From assembly GCA_905160935.1 (NCBI GenBank), contig CAJHZI010000811.1:223501-287500 (forward strand): a DNA stretch of 64,000 nt. Direction: 5' to 3'. The DNA is from Enchytraeus crypticus. Lineage: Eukaryota > Annelida > Clitellata > Enchytraeida > Enchytraeidae. The position numbers and the translations under genes are program-made. The notes under the pieces were generated by a model. It saw nothing but the letters and a program-made list of their open reading frames with translations. It searched no databases and was not told the DNA's origin. Below are positions 22,236 through 32,275 of the stretch, piece by piece (the first letter of the stretch is position 1; each line of letters opens with the position of its first letter).

Positions 22236-23064
22236 CAAGGGCGGATCCATGAATTTTTTAAGGGGGGCCCGAAATATTTTTTGGAGAGTGTACTCATTTT
22301 TTGCTTACGCCCCGCCTTCTTCGGGACTTGTGACGTAACCAGAAAAATGCTGCGGGGGCGGGGGGGTAAAAATTTGTCAGCATACTGCGCTCAGCTCATA
22401 GAGTGAGTGTATCCCCACATCTTACCCCCTCCCCCCCTACCACTCATACCCGTACTAAAGTGAGAGGAAAACCTAAAATGCCTACAGTCCTACATTTATT
22501 TAGGAAAAAGTAGGTTAATTTTTTTCACCTCTGAAGAAACTCAGCGGATCTGGACCAATTACAAAAGTGACCTAATCGAGCGAGAGGGTTTGAGCCCCTC
22601 GATCTCAGCCAAGGCTATTTGCACCACTACTCCGGGACAGAGTTCACATTTTTTACTTACACCCTTTTTTCTCTTATACAGTGGTTAAAGTGAAAATTGA
22701 GAGCTAGTGAAACGGCAACATTTTTCGGGCCCCCTTCCATTATATGGGCCCCACTAGGGGCCATATAATAAAAGGGGGCCCAAAAAATGTCTTCCATTGT
22801 ATGTGCCCCTAGTGGGGCCCATATAATGGAGGACCCAAATTTTTTTTTCAAATATGGGCCCCACTAGGGGCCCGTATTTGAAAGAAATTCCAGGTAGTAG
22901 GACTGTTCGAGTTCTCTCTCGTACCCCCCCACCCTCTAACCCCCCTAACGCCCTTAAAACATATTTACAACCTAGAACTTGCCATAGAAACAATGAAAAT
23001 ATAATTTAAAAATTGTTATCGTCGGGCCTAAGGGGGGGGGCCTGGCCCCCTGGATCCGCCACTG
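22236..23064. mobile_element. Non-autonomous hAT-type DNA transposon, 829 bp
   Basis: Inserted in the L2-like LINE. Terminal inverted repeats CAAGGGCGGATCC (left) and GGATCCGCCACTG (right), with near-identical 8-base flanks TGGCTAAG (22228-22235) and CGGCTAAG (23065-23072), the duplication length made by hAT transposases. No transposase frame. G- and C-rich ends, long G/C runs and three strong hairpins inside (22736-22886). Removing it plus one flank restores sequence expected for the LINE. Confidence 0.8.
22736..22886. repeat. Three consecutive hairpins with a GGGCCCC-ACTA-GGGGCCC core
   Basis: Hairpin 1 about 22736-22772, hairpin 2 about 22794-22830 (core in the other orientation, gcccctagtggggccc), hairpin 3 about 22850-22885. 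Each has the 18-base core flanked by complementary arms (ccattatat/atataatgg-like in 1 and 2, ttcaaatat/gtatttgaa in 3). Confidence 0.8.
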
Positions 23065-23610
23065 CGGCTAAGGTCAGTTTGAGAGCCGCGTAAGGTAGTT
23101 TCAGTGGAGTCGAGCTTTCTATAAGCAGATTGGAAGCAAGATAGAGAAGGTCAAGATTCGAGATGGCTGCATAAGTGAGAACAGCTTACTTTTTCCAAGA
23201 TTTTGGAAATGAAAGTCAAGTTGCATATGGGGCAATAGTTAGAATGATTGTCTTTTGGAAGCGACAGCTTCTTAGTAAGAGGAGAAACAACAGCAGTTTT
23301 AAAAGAAGGAAAAATTCCTTCAGCGAGTACAAAAGATTAATCAGATGAGTAATTGGAGCAAGGAGGGCGTCAGTGCCTGATGTGAGTAGTTTGATTGGAA
23401 TAGCATCTAGGGAGAAACACGAGTCATTAAGGCAGACTATTAAATTACGGATTTCTTCAACTGAAGTAGGTTTAAAATTTGATAGCAGAGGTGGATTTGG
23501 CATAGAATAATGTATGGTAGTCTCAGAACTAATCATACTTGTAGGTATAGAACAGTCTGAAAAGTTTGAAGTAAAAAAGTTTGAAAAAAAGTTACTATCA
23601 GTACAAGCTG
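23065..23610 (-). mobile_element. L2-like LINE, 5'-ward segment (right of hAT-type insertion)
   Basis: Minus strand. 'NPPLLSNFKPTSVEEIRNLI', 'DAIPIKLLTSGTDALLAPIT' and 'HLINL' (23216-23536), then 'LDSTETTL' just before the insertion. Truncated at about 23610. Confidence 0.85.
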
Positions 23611-24229
23611 AAATAGATCATCATGTTTCATTGACCCAGAGTTGCAAGCTAAAAATTATATCTGACAAAATGCAGGAGATGATCATCTATCATCGGGTAC
23701 TGTTCGACCTCCCCTTAACATTGGAATTCCATGTGTCGAGATCGTGAAGATATTAGTCGTCTTGGTAGACAGTATGCTTTCTTTCAATTTGAATATTGAC
23801 AAACTATAGTTGCATGTCATCAGTCATTCTATTCTCTAAAATTCTACTCTCTCGTGGTCTATCCAGCAACTTGTTAAACAACGTCTGTAAGTCAATAATC
23901 TTGTCAAAATTATTATATATTTAGTGGTGCTTGGTGGGAATATGTGCTAAAAGCACAAATCAATAGACTAGAAGCTGTCCTCAGAAACGCCAAAAATTTC
24001 AATATTATGAGAATGAAGAGCCTAATGTTCTTAGCATTCCAGAATGTGCAGATAAGAACTTGTTTGCAACCATCATTGAAAACAAGCATCATATCCTACA
24101 TACACTTTTGCCTGCACTTCAATCTATAACCTCAGTCATAGAGGACACAACTTTGGTATACCTCAACGTGATGATCTTAGTTTCATAAACAATTGCCTTT
24201 TAATTTTAAATAACTTACTCTAATTACTT
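23611..24229. other. No gene recognised
   Basis: Short unrelated frames only. No repeat match noticed. Confidence 0.4.
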
Positions 24230-24350
24230 ACCCCCCGTGTTGTGCCTGGGTGTGGTTGGACCAATGCAGAATCGGGCAACCGCAAACAATCTGCTGCGTG
24301 TATGTAAGAGGCGACTAAGGCAGGAGCTGAGGATGGCAGAGTTTTTTGCC
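24230..24350 (+). repeat. Dispersed repeat R3 copy
   Basis: 'cccgtgttgtgcctgggtgt', 'ggttggaccaatgcagaat', 'ctgctgcgtgtatgtaagag' and 'gcgactaaggcaggagctga' match the minus-strand copy at 32920-33030 almost base for base. Confidence 0.75.
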
Positions 24351-24364
24351 TATGCTAATGCTAA

Positions 24365-25223
24365 CAAAAAGGTTATTAAAAAATTGGTCCTTTAAGAGAT
24401 GAATATAACAACATTATAGAAGATAATAAAGATACTGCAAACTATTTTAATAGATATTTTTCATCTGTATTTGAGGAAGAAGATTTAGTTAATATGCCAG
24501 TACCATCTAGGATCTTCAAAGGTAACTTTGAATGCTCCTTACATAATATTGAGTTTGATATTGATGATGTTATAAATAAATTAAATTCGCTAATGTCAAT
24601 AAAAGTCAAGGTCCAGATGAGATTCATGGAAAACTGGTTTCGGAGCTAAGAGATGAATTAGCACCAGCTCCAATAAAAGCTTCAATGAAAACAGGGGTGG
24701 TTCCTCAAGATTTTAAGAATGCCAATGTTGTACCAATACATAAAAAGGGGAATAGGGAAAAAGCAGAAAATTATAGGCCTATAAGCTTAACAAGTATAAT
24801 CGGTAGGACATTTGAAAGCATTATTAAGGATAAAATAATTAGTTTCTTGGAAGAATATAACTTAATTAGAAATAGTCAGCATGGTTTTATTAGTGGGCGT
24901 TCTTGTTAAACTAATTTCCTAGATTTTTTATAATATATTACAAAGGAAGTAGATAATAAAAATAGCATTGATATCTTATATCTAGACTTTGCTAAAGCAT
25001 TTGATAAAGTTCCACATAAAAGATTACTTAGTAAGTTGGAAGGTCATGGAATAACAGGCAAACTTTTAAAGTGGATAGGTAATTGGTTAAGCAATAGAAA
25101 ACAAAGGGTGTGTGTCGAGGACGAGTTCTCGGAATGGGTAGCAGTGAAGAGTGGTGTGCCACAGGGCTCTGTTTTAGGACCTCTATTATTTTTAGTTTAC
25201 ATCAATGACATTGACATTGCTAT
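24365..25223 (+). mobile_element. CR1 LINE, RT domain (left part, split by LTR)
   Basis: 'YFNRYFSSVFEEED' (near 24440), 'MKTGVVPQDFKNANVVPIHK' (24685), 'NYRPISLTSIIGRTFE', 'NSQHGFISGRSC', RT motif A 'LYLDFAKAFDKVPHKRLLS' (about 24980; catalytic Asp present), 'GKLLKWIGNWLSNRKQRV' and motif B 'SGVPQGSVLGPLLFLVYIND' (about 25150). Frame broken by stops near 24907 and 24932. The sequence resumes at 26725 after a 1501-base insertion. Confidence 0.88.
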
Positions 25224-26724
25224 TGTCAGGCTCGGATTGATTGCAGCTTTATGTGCCTGATATTGTCATGGATATTTTGTTTACATTCGAAGCTACAGGG
25301 CATTTAAATGGCTCTTGGTAGCACTGTGATTATATTTTACTAGCGTTGTAATTTTGACTGTATTATTGCGCATGTTTGTTTACCTGCATTACTGGATGCC
25401 TCTAGTGGGATCCTTCCGTGTCGCTACTTGTATTTGTTATTAGCGGTAATGGACCTTGTTTGAATCTTAAAAACACTTCCTCACTCGGATTTATGAGAAT
25501 AACATGTAACTTAGAAAAGTTTCTTTTTAAGTTTTAAAACTTTATTCCTATTATTTTGTTATTTACGAAGCTATAACTTTATTTAAAGAAGTAACTGAAT
25601 TTTATTGAGTAATGACCGAGCGGTGGAAGGCACTAGGGGTCGGTTGTCTGTGTTGAGCCATATTTTCGAATATGTAAGTATATGTAGTATGTTTGCCTAA
25701 TTGTGTATCAGAGAAAAGCACCCTGTGATAATTTCTTCCTTTTAGTCTCATTAGTTTTGGTGACAATTTATTTGCCAGTGGTGAAGTCTGTTTGTGTTGT
25801 GGAGAAGCTCAGGTATTATTTTTGAACCCTATTGAGAGAGGGTTAGAGCTAACATCCTTGACTGGAGTAGACTCTAATGTAAATTTATGTGAGGCTCAGT
25901 ACCATGAATTAAAAAAAGAGAGGGTACGTGAGACCTTTGTGAAATGACCAGGTGTGGCTAACAGTTTCTAGGGGTTCTTGTTTACAATCTATAAAAGAAC
26001 GGCTAAACCGTTTCAAGACTCAGAGACTTTAGCCTGGGTAAGGTATAACAGAGCTAGAGTGATTAATTAAATCCTTGGGATTTAGAAACAGGCGGCAAAT
26101 CCTTTTGTTAAGTTTATGAGTGACGACTCATTTTGTGGAGGGATAGATAAGAGACCGGTTACTAGGGGAATTCCACTGTGGTGAAGTTTTCTATATTATG
26201 ATACACAGGTGCATAGCATAATACATGTATTAAGCACAGACAACATGCATCCCAGTGTGGAAGTATTGTTTAGCGTCCGTTTCGTATTTTTCATTGGCTG
26301 TATTTCGCCCTGTGCTATTTAAAAGGCGATACAGTAATTTATGAACATCTTCGTTATAGTTTATTTATTTATTTAAATTATTATTATTATAATTATTATT
26401 AATTTGACTGTAATTTAATTATTCATTTACGTCGTTTAATTTGTTATAGTTTGTGGCACATTATATTTCGTTTTATTCGTAATATAACATTAATTAGGGA
26501 ATTCATATTCCTTTAATTAATTAGTAACTCCTGTGGTTTGTCTGAATACCTCTTAGCGTAGTATTTAACAGATGAGACACGCTATGTTTCATTAGCTCTC
26601 CCGTTATTTATTCTGACATATCTGCGACTTTAACCTGGTCCAGGACTTTGTAAATATTCTCACATATTTTCATTTTCCTGATATGTCTAGGCTGATAGTA
26701 CCTTCATTGGTACTTTCCCTGACA
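25224..26724. mobile_element. Solo LTR-like element, 1501 bp, in CR1
   Basis: Ends TGTCAGG...CCTGACA (7-base inverted, TG...CA), flanked by 5-base near-duplications GCTAT and GATAT. Joining the flanks restores the CR1 frame from 'YINDIDI' to 'IVSKFSKFADD'. A TATTTAAAAG box (26316-26325) with a reversed CCAAT about 20 bases upstream suggests the LTR promoter reads on the plus strand. No internal frame. TSD length and ends fit a Ty3/gypsy-type solo LTR. A non-autonomous DNA element is less likely because of the TG...CA ends. Confidence 0.7.
26316..26325 (+). promoter_or_regulatory. TATA-like box in solo LTR
   Basis: TATTTAAAAG, with 'attggctg' (reverse CCAAT) at about 26293-26300. Position fits a U3 promoter about 400 bases before the LTR end. 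Not tested. Confidence 0.45.
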
Positions 26725-26972
26725 GATATTGTATCTAAATTTAGTAAATTTGCAGATGATTCTAAAGTAGCAAAGATAGTAAACAACATTGAAGATGCTG
26801 AGATTTTAAAGTATGATATAAAAATGTTACAGAACTGGTCTAGGGATTGGCTAATGGAGTTCAATGCTGAGAAATGTAGAGTTATGCATATAGGGAATAA
26901 TAATTTAGAAATTAAGTATACATTGAACAATATAAAACTAAAATCCACAAACAGTGAGAAGGATCTAGGATT
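26725..26972 (+). mobile_element. CR1 LINE, RT motif C and thumb (right part)
   Basis: 'IVSKFSKFADDSKVAKIV' gives motif C FADD, followed by 'LQNWSRDWLMEFNAEKCRVM' and 'NSEKDLG', all typical of CR1. It stops abruptly at about 26972, where a minus-strand RTE piece starts. Confidence 0.88.
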
Positions 26973-26984
26973 CTTTAGGTTTGA

Positions 26985-28080
26985 AATCCTGCATTATCTG
27001 CTCCTTAACTTCTCTTTCAACTACTTAATGACACTGACTTCTTTTCTCATTCAATCCCTTCAAATTCCATCTCTTACTGCTTTTCTTCTTAAGTATTTTC
27101 TTCAGCTGAAGCCCTACTTTTGCCATTGTTAGATTGTGGTCTGAATTAACATGGGCTCCTGGATAAGCCCTTGAATTCCTCACACTATTCCTGTACCGTT
27201 GCTTAATCAGAATGTAATCTATCTGGTATCTTACCTCATTTCTGGTGCTTCCTGGTTTCTTCCACGTGTAATACCTTCTCTTCTCATGTTCGAACCAAGT
27301 GTTGGTTACCACTAATCTCATTCTATTGCAGAAGTTAACCAATTTCTGTCCTCTCTCATTTCTTTTTCCTAGACCATATTCCCCAACTTCATTTCCATCT
27401 CTCCCTTCACCCACCACCGCGTTCCAATCCCCCATAACTATCACTTGATCTGTGGGGCCTTTTCTCCTTTAATCAGTCCTTCTATTTTTTCGTACATCGC
27501 TTCAATTTCCTCATCCTCTGAGGCTGATGTAGGCATGTAGATTTGGATAAACGCCAAATCTACTGGATCTGCTTTGATCCGCACTAACATCAGTCTGTCA
27601 CTGACTGGAGAACCTTTGTTTACACACTTAAATTTCTATCCAATATCATAGCCACACCCTTCTCTCTGTTATCTCCTTCGGAGAATATAACCCTGTACCC
27701 ATCACTTAAAAAAGCTTCTGTTCCCAACCACCTTACTTCACTCATCCCTAGGACATTTATTTTCCCTCTTTTCATTTCCCTCTTCACATTTTCTAACTTT
27801 CCCCTTTCACCCATTGCTTTCACATTCCATGTGCCCACACTTATCCTTTTGGGGCGCATGGAATGTCCTCTTGGTATATCTATGGGGCACCCAAGGTGCC
27901 GACTGGCCGTGGAATTCTTACCACCCCCTCCCCATTTAAGGTGTGCACGGGACTGGGGGCGTTCATTTTGTCATGATATACCATTATTTCTTGGGGGATA
28001 TGCTTTTTGACGAGGTGGGCCCCCTGTGCCTTCCTCAGCTTTGACTGACATTTACAGGGCAGGGGTGTCATTCCCTGAGA
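26985..28080 (-). mobile_element. RTE-like LINE, APE endonuclease domain
   Basis: Minus strand from about 28071. A 5' segment ('NGEGVVRIPRPVGTLGAP') leads, after a break, into 'RISVGTWNVKAMGERGKLEN', 'LGMSEVRW' (metal-binding Glu) and 'YRVIFSEGD'. A broken middle follows (27480-27620, 'FIQIYMPTSASEDEE'). Then come 'MGDWNAVVGEGRDGNEVG' (D-x-N), 'YQIDYILI' and 'NSDHNL' (27025-27444), the catalytic Asp/His of the endonuclease. This CFDP2-like endonuclease type belongs to RTE elements. Linker and RT are missing to the left of about 27000. Confidence 0.85.
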
Positions 28081-28084
28081 AAAC

Positions 28085-28235
28085 TATCCTGTTTACTCTT
28101 GTTCTTCCTATTTCGTAATGCATTTATCAAATGTCTCTCTGTATCAACTCTCTCAAGAATTTCCTCATTTGTAACCTTTTGACTTCAGCTAATCCTTTCC
28201 ATTCTCCTCTGAATGCACATTTCCAATGCCTCTGA
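28085..28235 (-). mobile_element. RTE-like LINE, short C-terminal fragment
   Basis: Minus-strand remains of 'MERIS', 'VTNEEILERVDTERHLINAL'. It lies upstream of the endonuclease piece in the same orientation, so it comes from a separate copy. A 13-base inverted repeat of 'caatgcctc...aggcattgg' type follows (about 28217-28262). Confidence 0.65.
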
Positions 28236-28459
28236 AATGAAATGCCTCTCAGGCATTGGAAATTGCCTCAAGAAACTAGAGATGGTTATAAAACGATTAT
28301 ATGTCTTGGCTACACAACTTCCAATTTCCTATTTTAGCCTTACAGGCTTGCAGTCTTTCTTGCCAATTTTTCGGCATTCCAATAGATAGCTACTGACGGG
28401 TTTATCGAGGAGTACCAGTCACTAGTCACTTTTGGATTTTATGAACACTTTTAAGCCTG

Positions 28460-28827
28460 ATAAAAGATTAAAACTGAGAAAGAGAGCTGATTTAGTCAAA
28501 ATCCAGCAGGAGTTCTCGGAGGAGGGTGAAATAGAACGGGGGAGGGTGTTAAGATGGATGTTTTATTTCACCACTGCTTTTTAATCTCTATGCAGGGGCA
28601 GTAATGGTTGAGGTGATGAAAGGTATTGAAGAAACAATAACCATTGGAGGTAAATTATTGAAACATGTGAGGTTTGCAGATGATTAAGGTATACTTGCTA
28701 GTTGTGAATTAGGATTGCAAATTGTTATGTATGGTCTGAATATCACAACACTGAGATATGGTATGAAGACATAGGTTATGTGAGTGTCTAGGAAACACAG
28801 TCGTGTAAACATTACATTGAATAATAT
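28460..28827 (+). mobile_element. RTE-like LINE, RT region left of nested LINE insertion
   Basis: Reads 'FSEEGEIERG', 'LFNLYAGAVMVEVMKGIEET' and 'RFADD' (motif C, followed by a stop), then 'LRYGMKT' and 'VNITLNN'. Continues at 29170 after a 342-base insertion. Confidence 0.75.
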
Positions 28828-29169
28828 TAATAAATAAATAAGAATTTAACGTCCGGTTCCTCGCCAATGAGGCAATAAGGTAATGCCAGGTACGTCTCTT
28901 GCAGACTACACAAACAAGCGCCAAAGCACCACACGATGACGTCCGAGTACACAGAGACCACAACAGAGAGCGAGATCAAAACAGTGCAAGTCCAAGATCC
29001 AAGGCAAGCGGGTCAAAATCTAGACCTATGGCAGAAAGAGATGGGTTTTTAACTTGCCAAGGGAAGTACCAATACAATTACAAAATCGAAGATCTTGTGG
29101 CAGAGAGCTCCTTATTGTCAGAGCAGAGAACATGAAGGAGCGTCTTCCCATGCTGTCATGACCTGTTCC
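28828..29169 (-). mobile_element. 5'-truncated L2/CR1-type LINE copy, 342 bp, with TSD
   Basis: Minus strand. A short frame reads 'GRRSFMFSALTI' and 'GKLKTHLFLP' to a stop, the far C-terminus of L2/CR1-type RT proteins. A 3' UTR ends 'GCGAGGAACCGGACGTTAAA' and a (TTAT)n tail. It is flanked by AATAATAT on both sides (28820-28827 and 29170-29177). Removing it rejoins the RTE host copy between 'NITLNN' and 'MQLEQVRSFKYLG'. At first sight it looks like a SINE, but the coding remnant shows it is a LINE end. Confidence 0.8.
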
Positions 29170-29760
29170 AATAATATGCAATTAGAACAGGTAAGAAGCT
29201 TCAAGTATTTGGGCCGCACCATCACGGACGATGTGAAGTGTGAAACGGAAACAAAATGTAGAATTGCACTGGATAAAGAGGCTTTTTGGAAAGAGAAAAG
29301 AACTACTAACAAAGGGCATTAGGAAAAAAATACAAAGATAGTGATTGTGAAAACATTGGTTTCGTCGATTCTTCTCTTTGGATGTGAAACATGGACCTTA
29401 AAGAAATAAGATATGAGGAAACTAGCGACATTGAAAATGTGGTTATGAAGAAGGATGGAAAAGATATGTTAGACTGACAAAATTACAAATGAAGAAGTCC
29501 TTGAAGGAGTCGTTACAGAGAGACAGTTAATAAATTTGATAAGAAATTGAAAGAAAGCTAGATACAACATATTATAGATGATTTCCTAAAGGATGTAATA
29601 GAAAGAAGAATGTAAGGGAAAATAGTTAGAGGAAGAACAAGACATGGGATGTTGGATGATTTGATAACAAATTCATATATAGAGATGAAAAGGAAGACTG
29701 AGAATAGATTTGTTTGGAAGAGTTATATGCCATGGACCTGCCGTTAAGCAGTTCACTAGA
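29170..29760 (+). mobile_element. RTE-like LINE, C-terminal region right of insertion
   Basis: 'VRSFKYLGRTITDDVKCETE', then after frame breaks 'VIVKTLVSSILLFGCETWTL' and 'KITNEEVLEGV', down to the 3' end 'gccatggacctgccg' near 29732. It ends about 50 bases before the splice acceptor of an HSPA14 exon. Confidence 0.8.
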
Positions 29761-29812
29761 GGAAGATTGTACTATACATGTAATTGATATAACTCTGTAT
29801 ATGTTTATTCAG

Positions 29813-29893
29813 GATGGTAATGCGGATGTGATAGCTAATGATTTGGGTGATCGAGTCACGCCTACAATCGTATCTTATACTGAGTTTGAAAAG
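29813..29893 (+). CDS. HSPA14: HSPA14-like Hsp70 gene, exon a (27 codons)
   Basis: Acceptor 'tttattcag' then GAT; donor AAG|gtatct. Encodes '[17 protein letters not shown]', the N-terminal ATPase-domain segment of Hsp70s that follows the first phosphate loop, and ends '...YTEFEK'. Phase 0 at both ends. By family alignment it corresponds to about residues 20-46 of HSPA14, a ribosome-associated cytosolic Hsp70 that works with the J-protein MPP11 in animals. The preceding exon (start codon and 'GxHxGxxxxCVAVYK'-like phosphate loop) was not found, although 29.8 kb lies upstream. A short frame at 29714-29914 runs through the acceptor and is not the real start. Confidence 0.9.
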
Positions 29894-30300
29894 GTATCTA
29901 TGGCGTATTCTTAATAGTTATGTTAGGTATTCTATGGCGTCAATAGAGTTTTCTAAATTGGTATTAATTTTGTATTCAAAGGCTGGGTCCTAAAGTAAAT
30001 TAGTACTTAGTTTAAAAAAGTAAACTTTATTACTTATTGAAACTGGGAGGTATATTTTCCGACGCCTGAGAGGGCATTCTATTGGTGAGTGCCTCGGCTC
30101 CAGAAATTGCCATAAATTCTCTAATTCCAACTTTAGTTAGATTGTAGCTCAAGGGAAGAAGATGATGGCGATGATGAACTGAGAGGTAAATGTTACATGG
30201 AGCTTTTGAGTAACAAAATTTACTAACAAAATTTATATCAAAGAAAATGATCATTTAAAAACATTTGTTTTGTTAATGTTGCTACATTTGTTGTTTGTAG
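29894..30300. other. Intron sequence, nothing recognised
   Basis: No repeat family or RNA gene seen. Intron 29894-37772 is otherwise filled with LINE, SINE and DNA-transposon remains listed separately. Confidence 0.5.
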
Positions 30301-30480
30301 CGTTGTTTGTAGCAGACTACTTAAAGTAAAATTAAATGGTTAGTGAAAGTAAAAGTACAAACAAAAGTACTTGACCATAACTTTACATATGTAAAAAGTA
30401 AAAATACTTGAGAAAATAGTAGTACTTTAGAGTAAAATGTAAAAGTACTTACAATTTTTATTAAAAGAATTACTGAGAAG
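30300..30480. mobile_element. MITE-like AGTACTTTTACTTT sequence
   Basis: Repeated 'aagtaaaagtac', 'agtaaaaatacttg' and 'gtaaaagtacttac' motifs in both orientations. The same motif style begins at 40953 with CAGTGTTGTATAG, a hAT-like end, and occurs near 45213 on the other strand. Boundaries unclear here. Confidence 0.45.
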
Positions 30481-30779
30481 GTTGTGGACGTTTTTATGTT
30501 AGCTAAGTTAGTTACACGACTTAATTCTAATTCTAATACTTTAAATTTGATGTATTTTATTTGTATTTGATGTGTTGTTTTGAAGTTTCAGATCAAAAGG
30601 AAGATTCTACCTACATACACATGACTTTATAGGAGTTAAGAACTTTACATTAGATTTTTTCCTCTACGATTGCATTATACTAACATGGTTAACTTAAGGC
30701 TCTCTCTTTCTCTCTATCTCTCCAGTGTTCTGTCAAGTGGCAGGTCCATCGTACATAATGCTACTCACATGTTGCTTTT

Positions 30780-30985
30780 CTAGTAATATCAAAATCCAAC
30801 AGGAATACTCAGAAGTTGAAATATGGCGTGGAGTTGACAAAGTTGTATTTCGTCGCTGCTCTTTAACATTTGTGCCGAGGCTATGATGGAGGAAGCCATG
30901 GAAGACGTGGAAGAAGGAATGAAGTAGAAGGAAAATTGCTACAAGATGGAAGATAATGGATAGTGTGAATGATATCGCTTTGAAA
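30780..30985 (+). mobile_element. RTE-like LINE, short RT fragment
   Basis: 'IKIQQEYSEVEIWRGV' (before motif B) and decayed remains to 'MDSVNDIALKSG', matching the region upstream of the copy at 28460. It ends in a (GA)n tract. Confidence 0.7.
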
Positions 30986-30988
30986 TCA

Positions 30989-30989
<1 letters not shown>

Positions 30990-31030
<41 letters not shown>
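30990..31030. repeat. (GA)n microsatellite
   Basis: About 18 GA units with one interruption. Confidence 0.9.
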
Positions 31031-31032
<2 letters not shown>

Positions 31033-31530
31033 CGAGAACTATGTTTATTTCAATACATACAAAATATACAGAAATAACAGTTGATAAAGTCTGAAATAAT
31101 AGCAACAGGAATTTAAAAAGAAAATATTGCTTCTGCTATACATCTGAGCTGCAGAGAATCACTACAGAGAAGCACAGAGAGATATTGAGAAACACAGAGT
31201 AGCACTTAATTAGTTCAAAATTGAAACTTAAAAAAAATTCCAGAAATAATTAAACCAGATAGCCTAGTAGACGATAACTAATAACGAACTAATCAAAATA
31301 ATTGATGTAGAAACGCACTTAATGAATCCATAATATTGTACTATTACAGATTAATTTGATGTTTATGACAATGAAACTTAATTATAACAATGAACTAAAA
31401 TAGCTCTTTAATGAAGATTAACTTAAAAATGAAATGAAGAGTAACCTAAAAAGAATACAAGTGATAGGAATGTCCCAGAATAGAAGTGATATCTATAATA
31501 AATAGTACCGGCTTGGACCAGGTATGGAGT
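31031..31530. other. Intron sequence, nothing recognised
   Basis: AT-rich. No repeat match or frame of note. Confidence 0.45.
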
Positions 31531-31925
31531 ATCAAATATTTAGATCATACTATGACAGACGATGGAAAGTGTGAGACTGAAATATGCAGTAGAATTGCAC
31601 AAGCAAAAGAAACTTTCGGTAACAGGAGGTAACTTTTAACTAAAAGTCTAAAGATTGATACCAAGATAAGGTTAGTGAAATCCTTGATATGGACCGTGCT
31701 GTAATCTGGATGTGAAACATGGACCTTGAGGAAGGAAGATATCAGGAACCTATAGGCATTGGAAATGTGGATATGGAAAAGAATGGAAAAGATTAGCTGG
31801 ACTCAAAAGGTTATTAATAAGAAGTTTTAGAGAGAGTTGGTACAGATAGACAGTTGATAAATAAATTAAGAAATAAGAAAAAGAGTTGGATAGAACACAT
31901 TCTAAGGGGGGAAAGTCGAAGTTGT
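31530..31925 (+). mobile_element. RTE-like LINE, C-terminal fragment
   Basis: 'KYLDHTMTDDGKCETEICSR', 'IAQAKETFGNRR', 'LLTKSLKIDTKIRLVKSLIW', 'SGCETWTLRKEDIRN' and 'MEKISWTQKV', interrupted by stops. Closest in the window to the copy at 241-1045. It joins directly to an endonuclease-tailed LINE piece on the opposite strand. Confidence 0.85.
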
Positions 31926-32040
31926 GTTCAGGTAAGCGTTGATCCTATTGTATATGATCTTGACGACCCATAGGGCACATTTACTTTTGCCCCTGGGCAC
32001 TACAGTTTTGCGATCAGGGCGCATGCCGCCTGACCTGTAC
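31925..32040 (-). mobile_element. Endonuclease-tailed LINE, short fragment
   Basis: Minus-strand reading 'RPDRKTVVPRGKSKCALWVV' then 'KIIYNRINAYLNTT' matches 'PDKTASPLVLW...AVWDVVVIDT...YLNTT' at 35210-35330. The D-V-T-V/D-V-V-V metal-binding segment is changed to V-V-K-I. Confidence 0.6.
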
Positions 32041-32057
32041 AAGTTGTTTGGTTCCTT

Positions 32058-32156
32058 CTGAAAAAATGCATTGGAGAGAAAAGACCTGCACTGTTTATGT
32101 TAATCACCGGACCTGCACTGTTTATGATCTCTTTTCTCTCCAACACATTTTTTCAG
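32058..32156. repeat. 27-bp inverted repeat with internal direct repeats
   Basis: Left arm 32058-32084 and right arm 32130-32156 are complementary at 25 of 27 bases (around 'ttggagagaaaaga'). Between them 'acctgcactgtttatg' occurs twice in direct order. Confidence 0.75.
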
Positions 32157-32275
32157 GTCGTTTGGGTGAATCGATTTGTAGTGAAATATGATGGAGGGAT
32201 GTCCACGCATCATTCTTGTTTGAGAAAATGGAAGTTAAAAATCTATTATGATGATTATTACAATATTATTATAAT
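32130..32275 (+). mobile_element. L2-like LINE 3' UTR remnant
   Basis: 'cacattttttcaggtcgttt', 'gtgaatcgatttgtagtg' and 'gagaaaatggaagttaaaaa' then an ATT-rich tail follow the 3' UTR of the copy at 48384-48560 (reverse strand). No coding part left. Confidence 0.6.

Noticed and set aside
28828..29169. 342-base insertion taken at first for a SINE
   Set aside because: Its 5' part encodes the C-terminus of an L2/CR1-type RT ('GRRSFMF...KTHLFLP' to a stop), so it is a truncated LINE.
29714..29914. 66-residue frame from 29714 as the N-terminus of the Hsp70-like protein
   Set aside because: Residues before the 'cag' at 29812 are an RTE 3' remnant and intron. The acceptor and phase show that coding starts at 29813.
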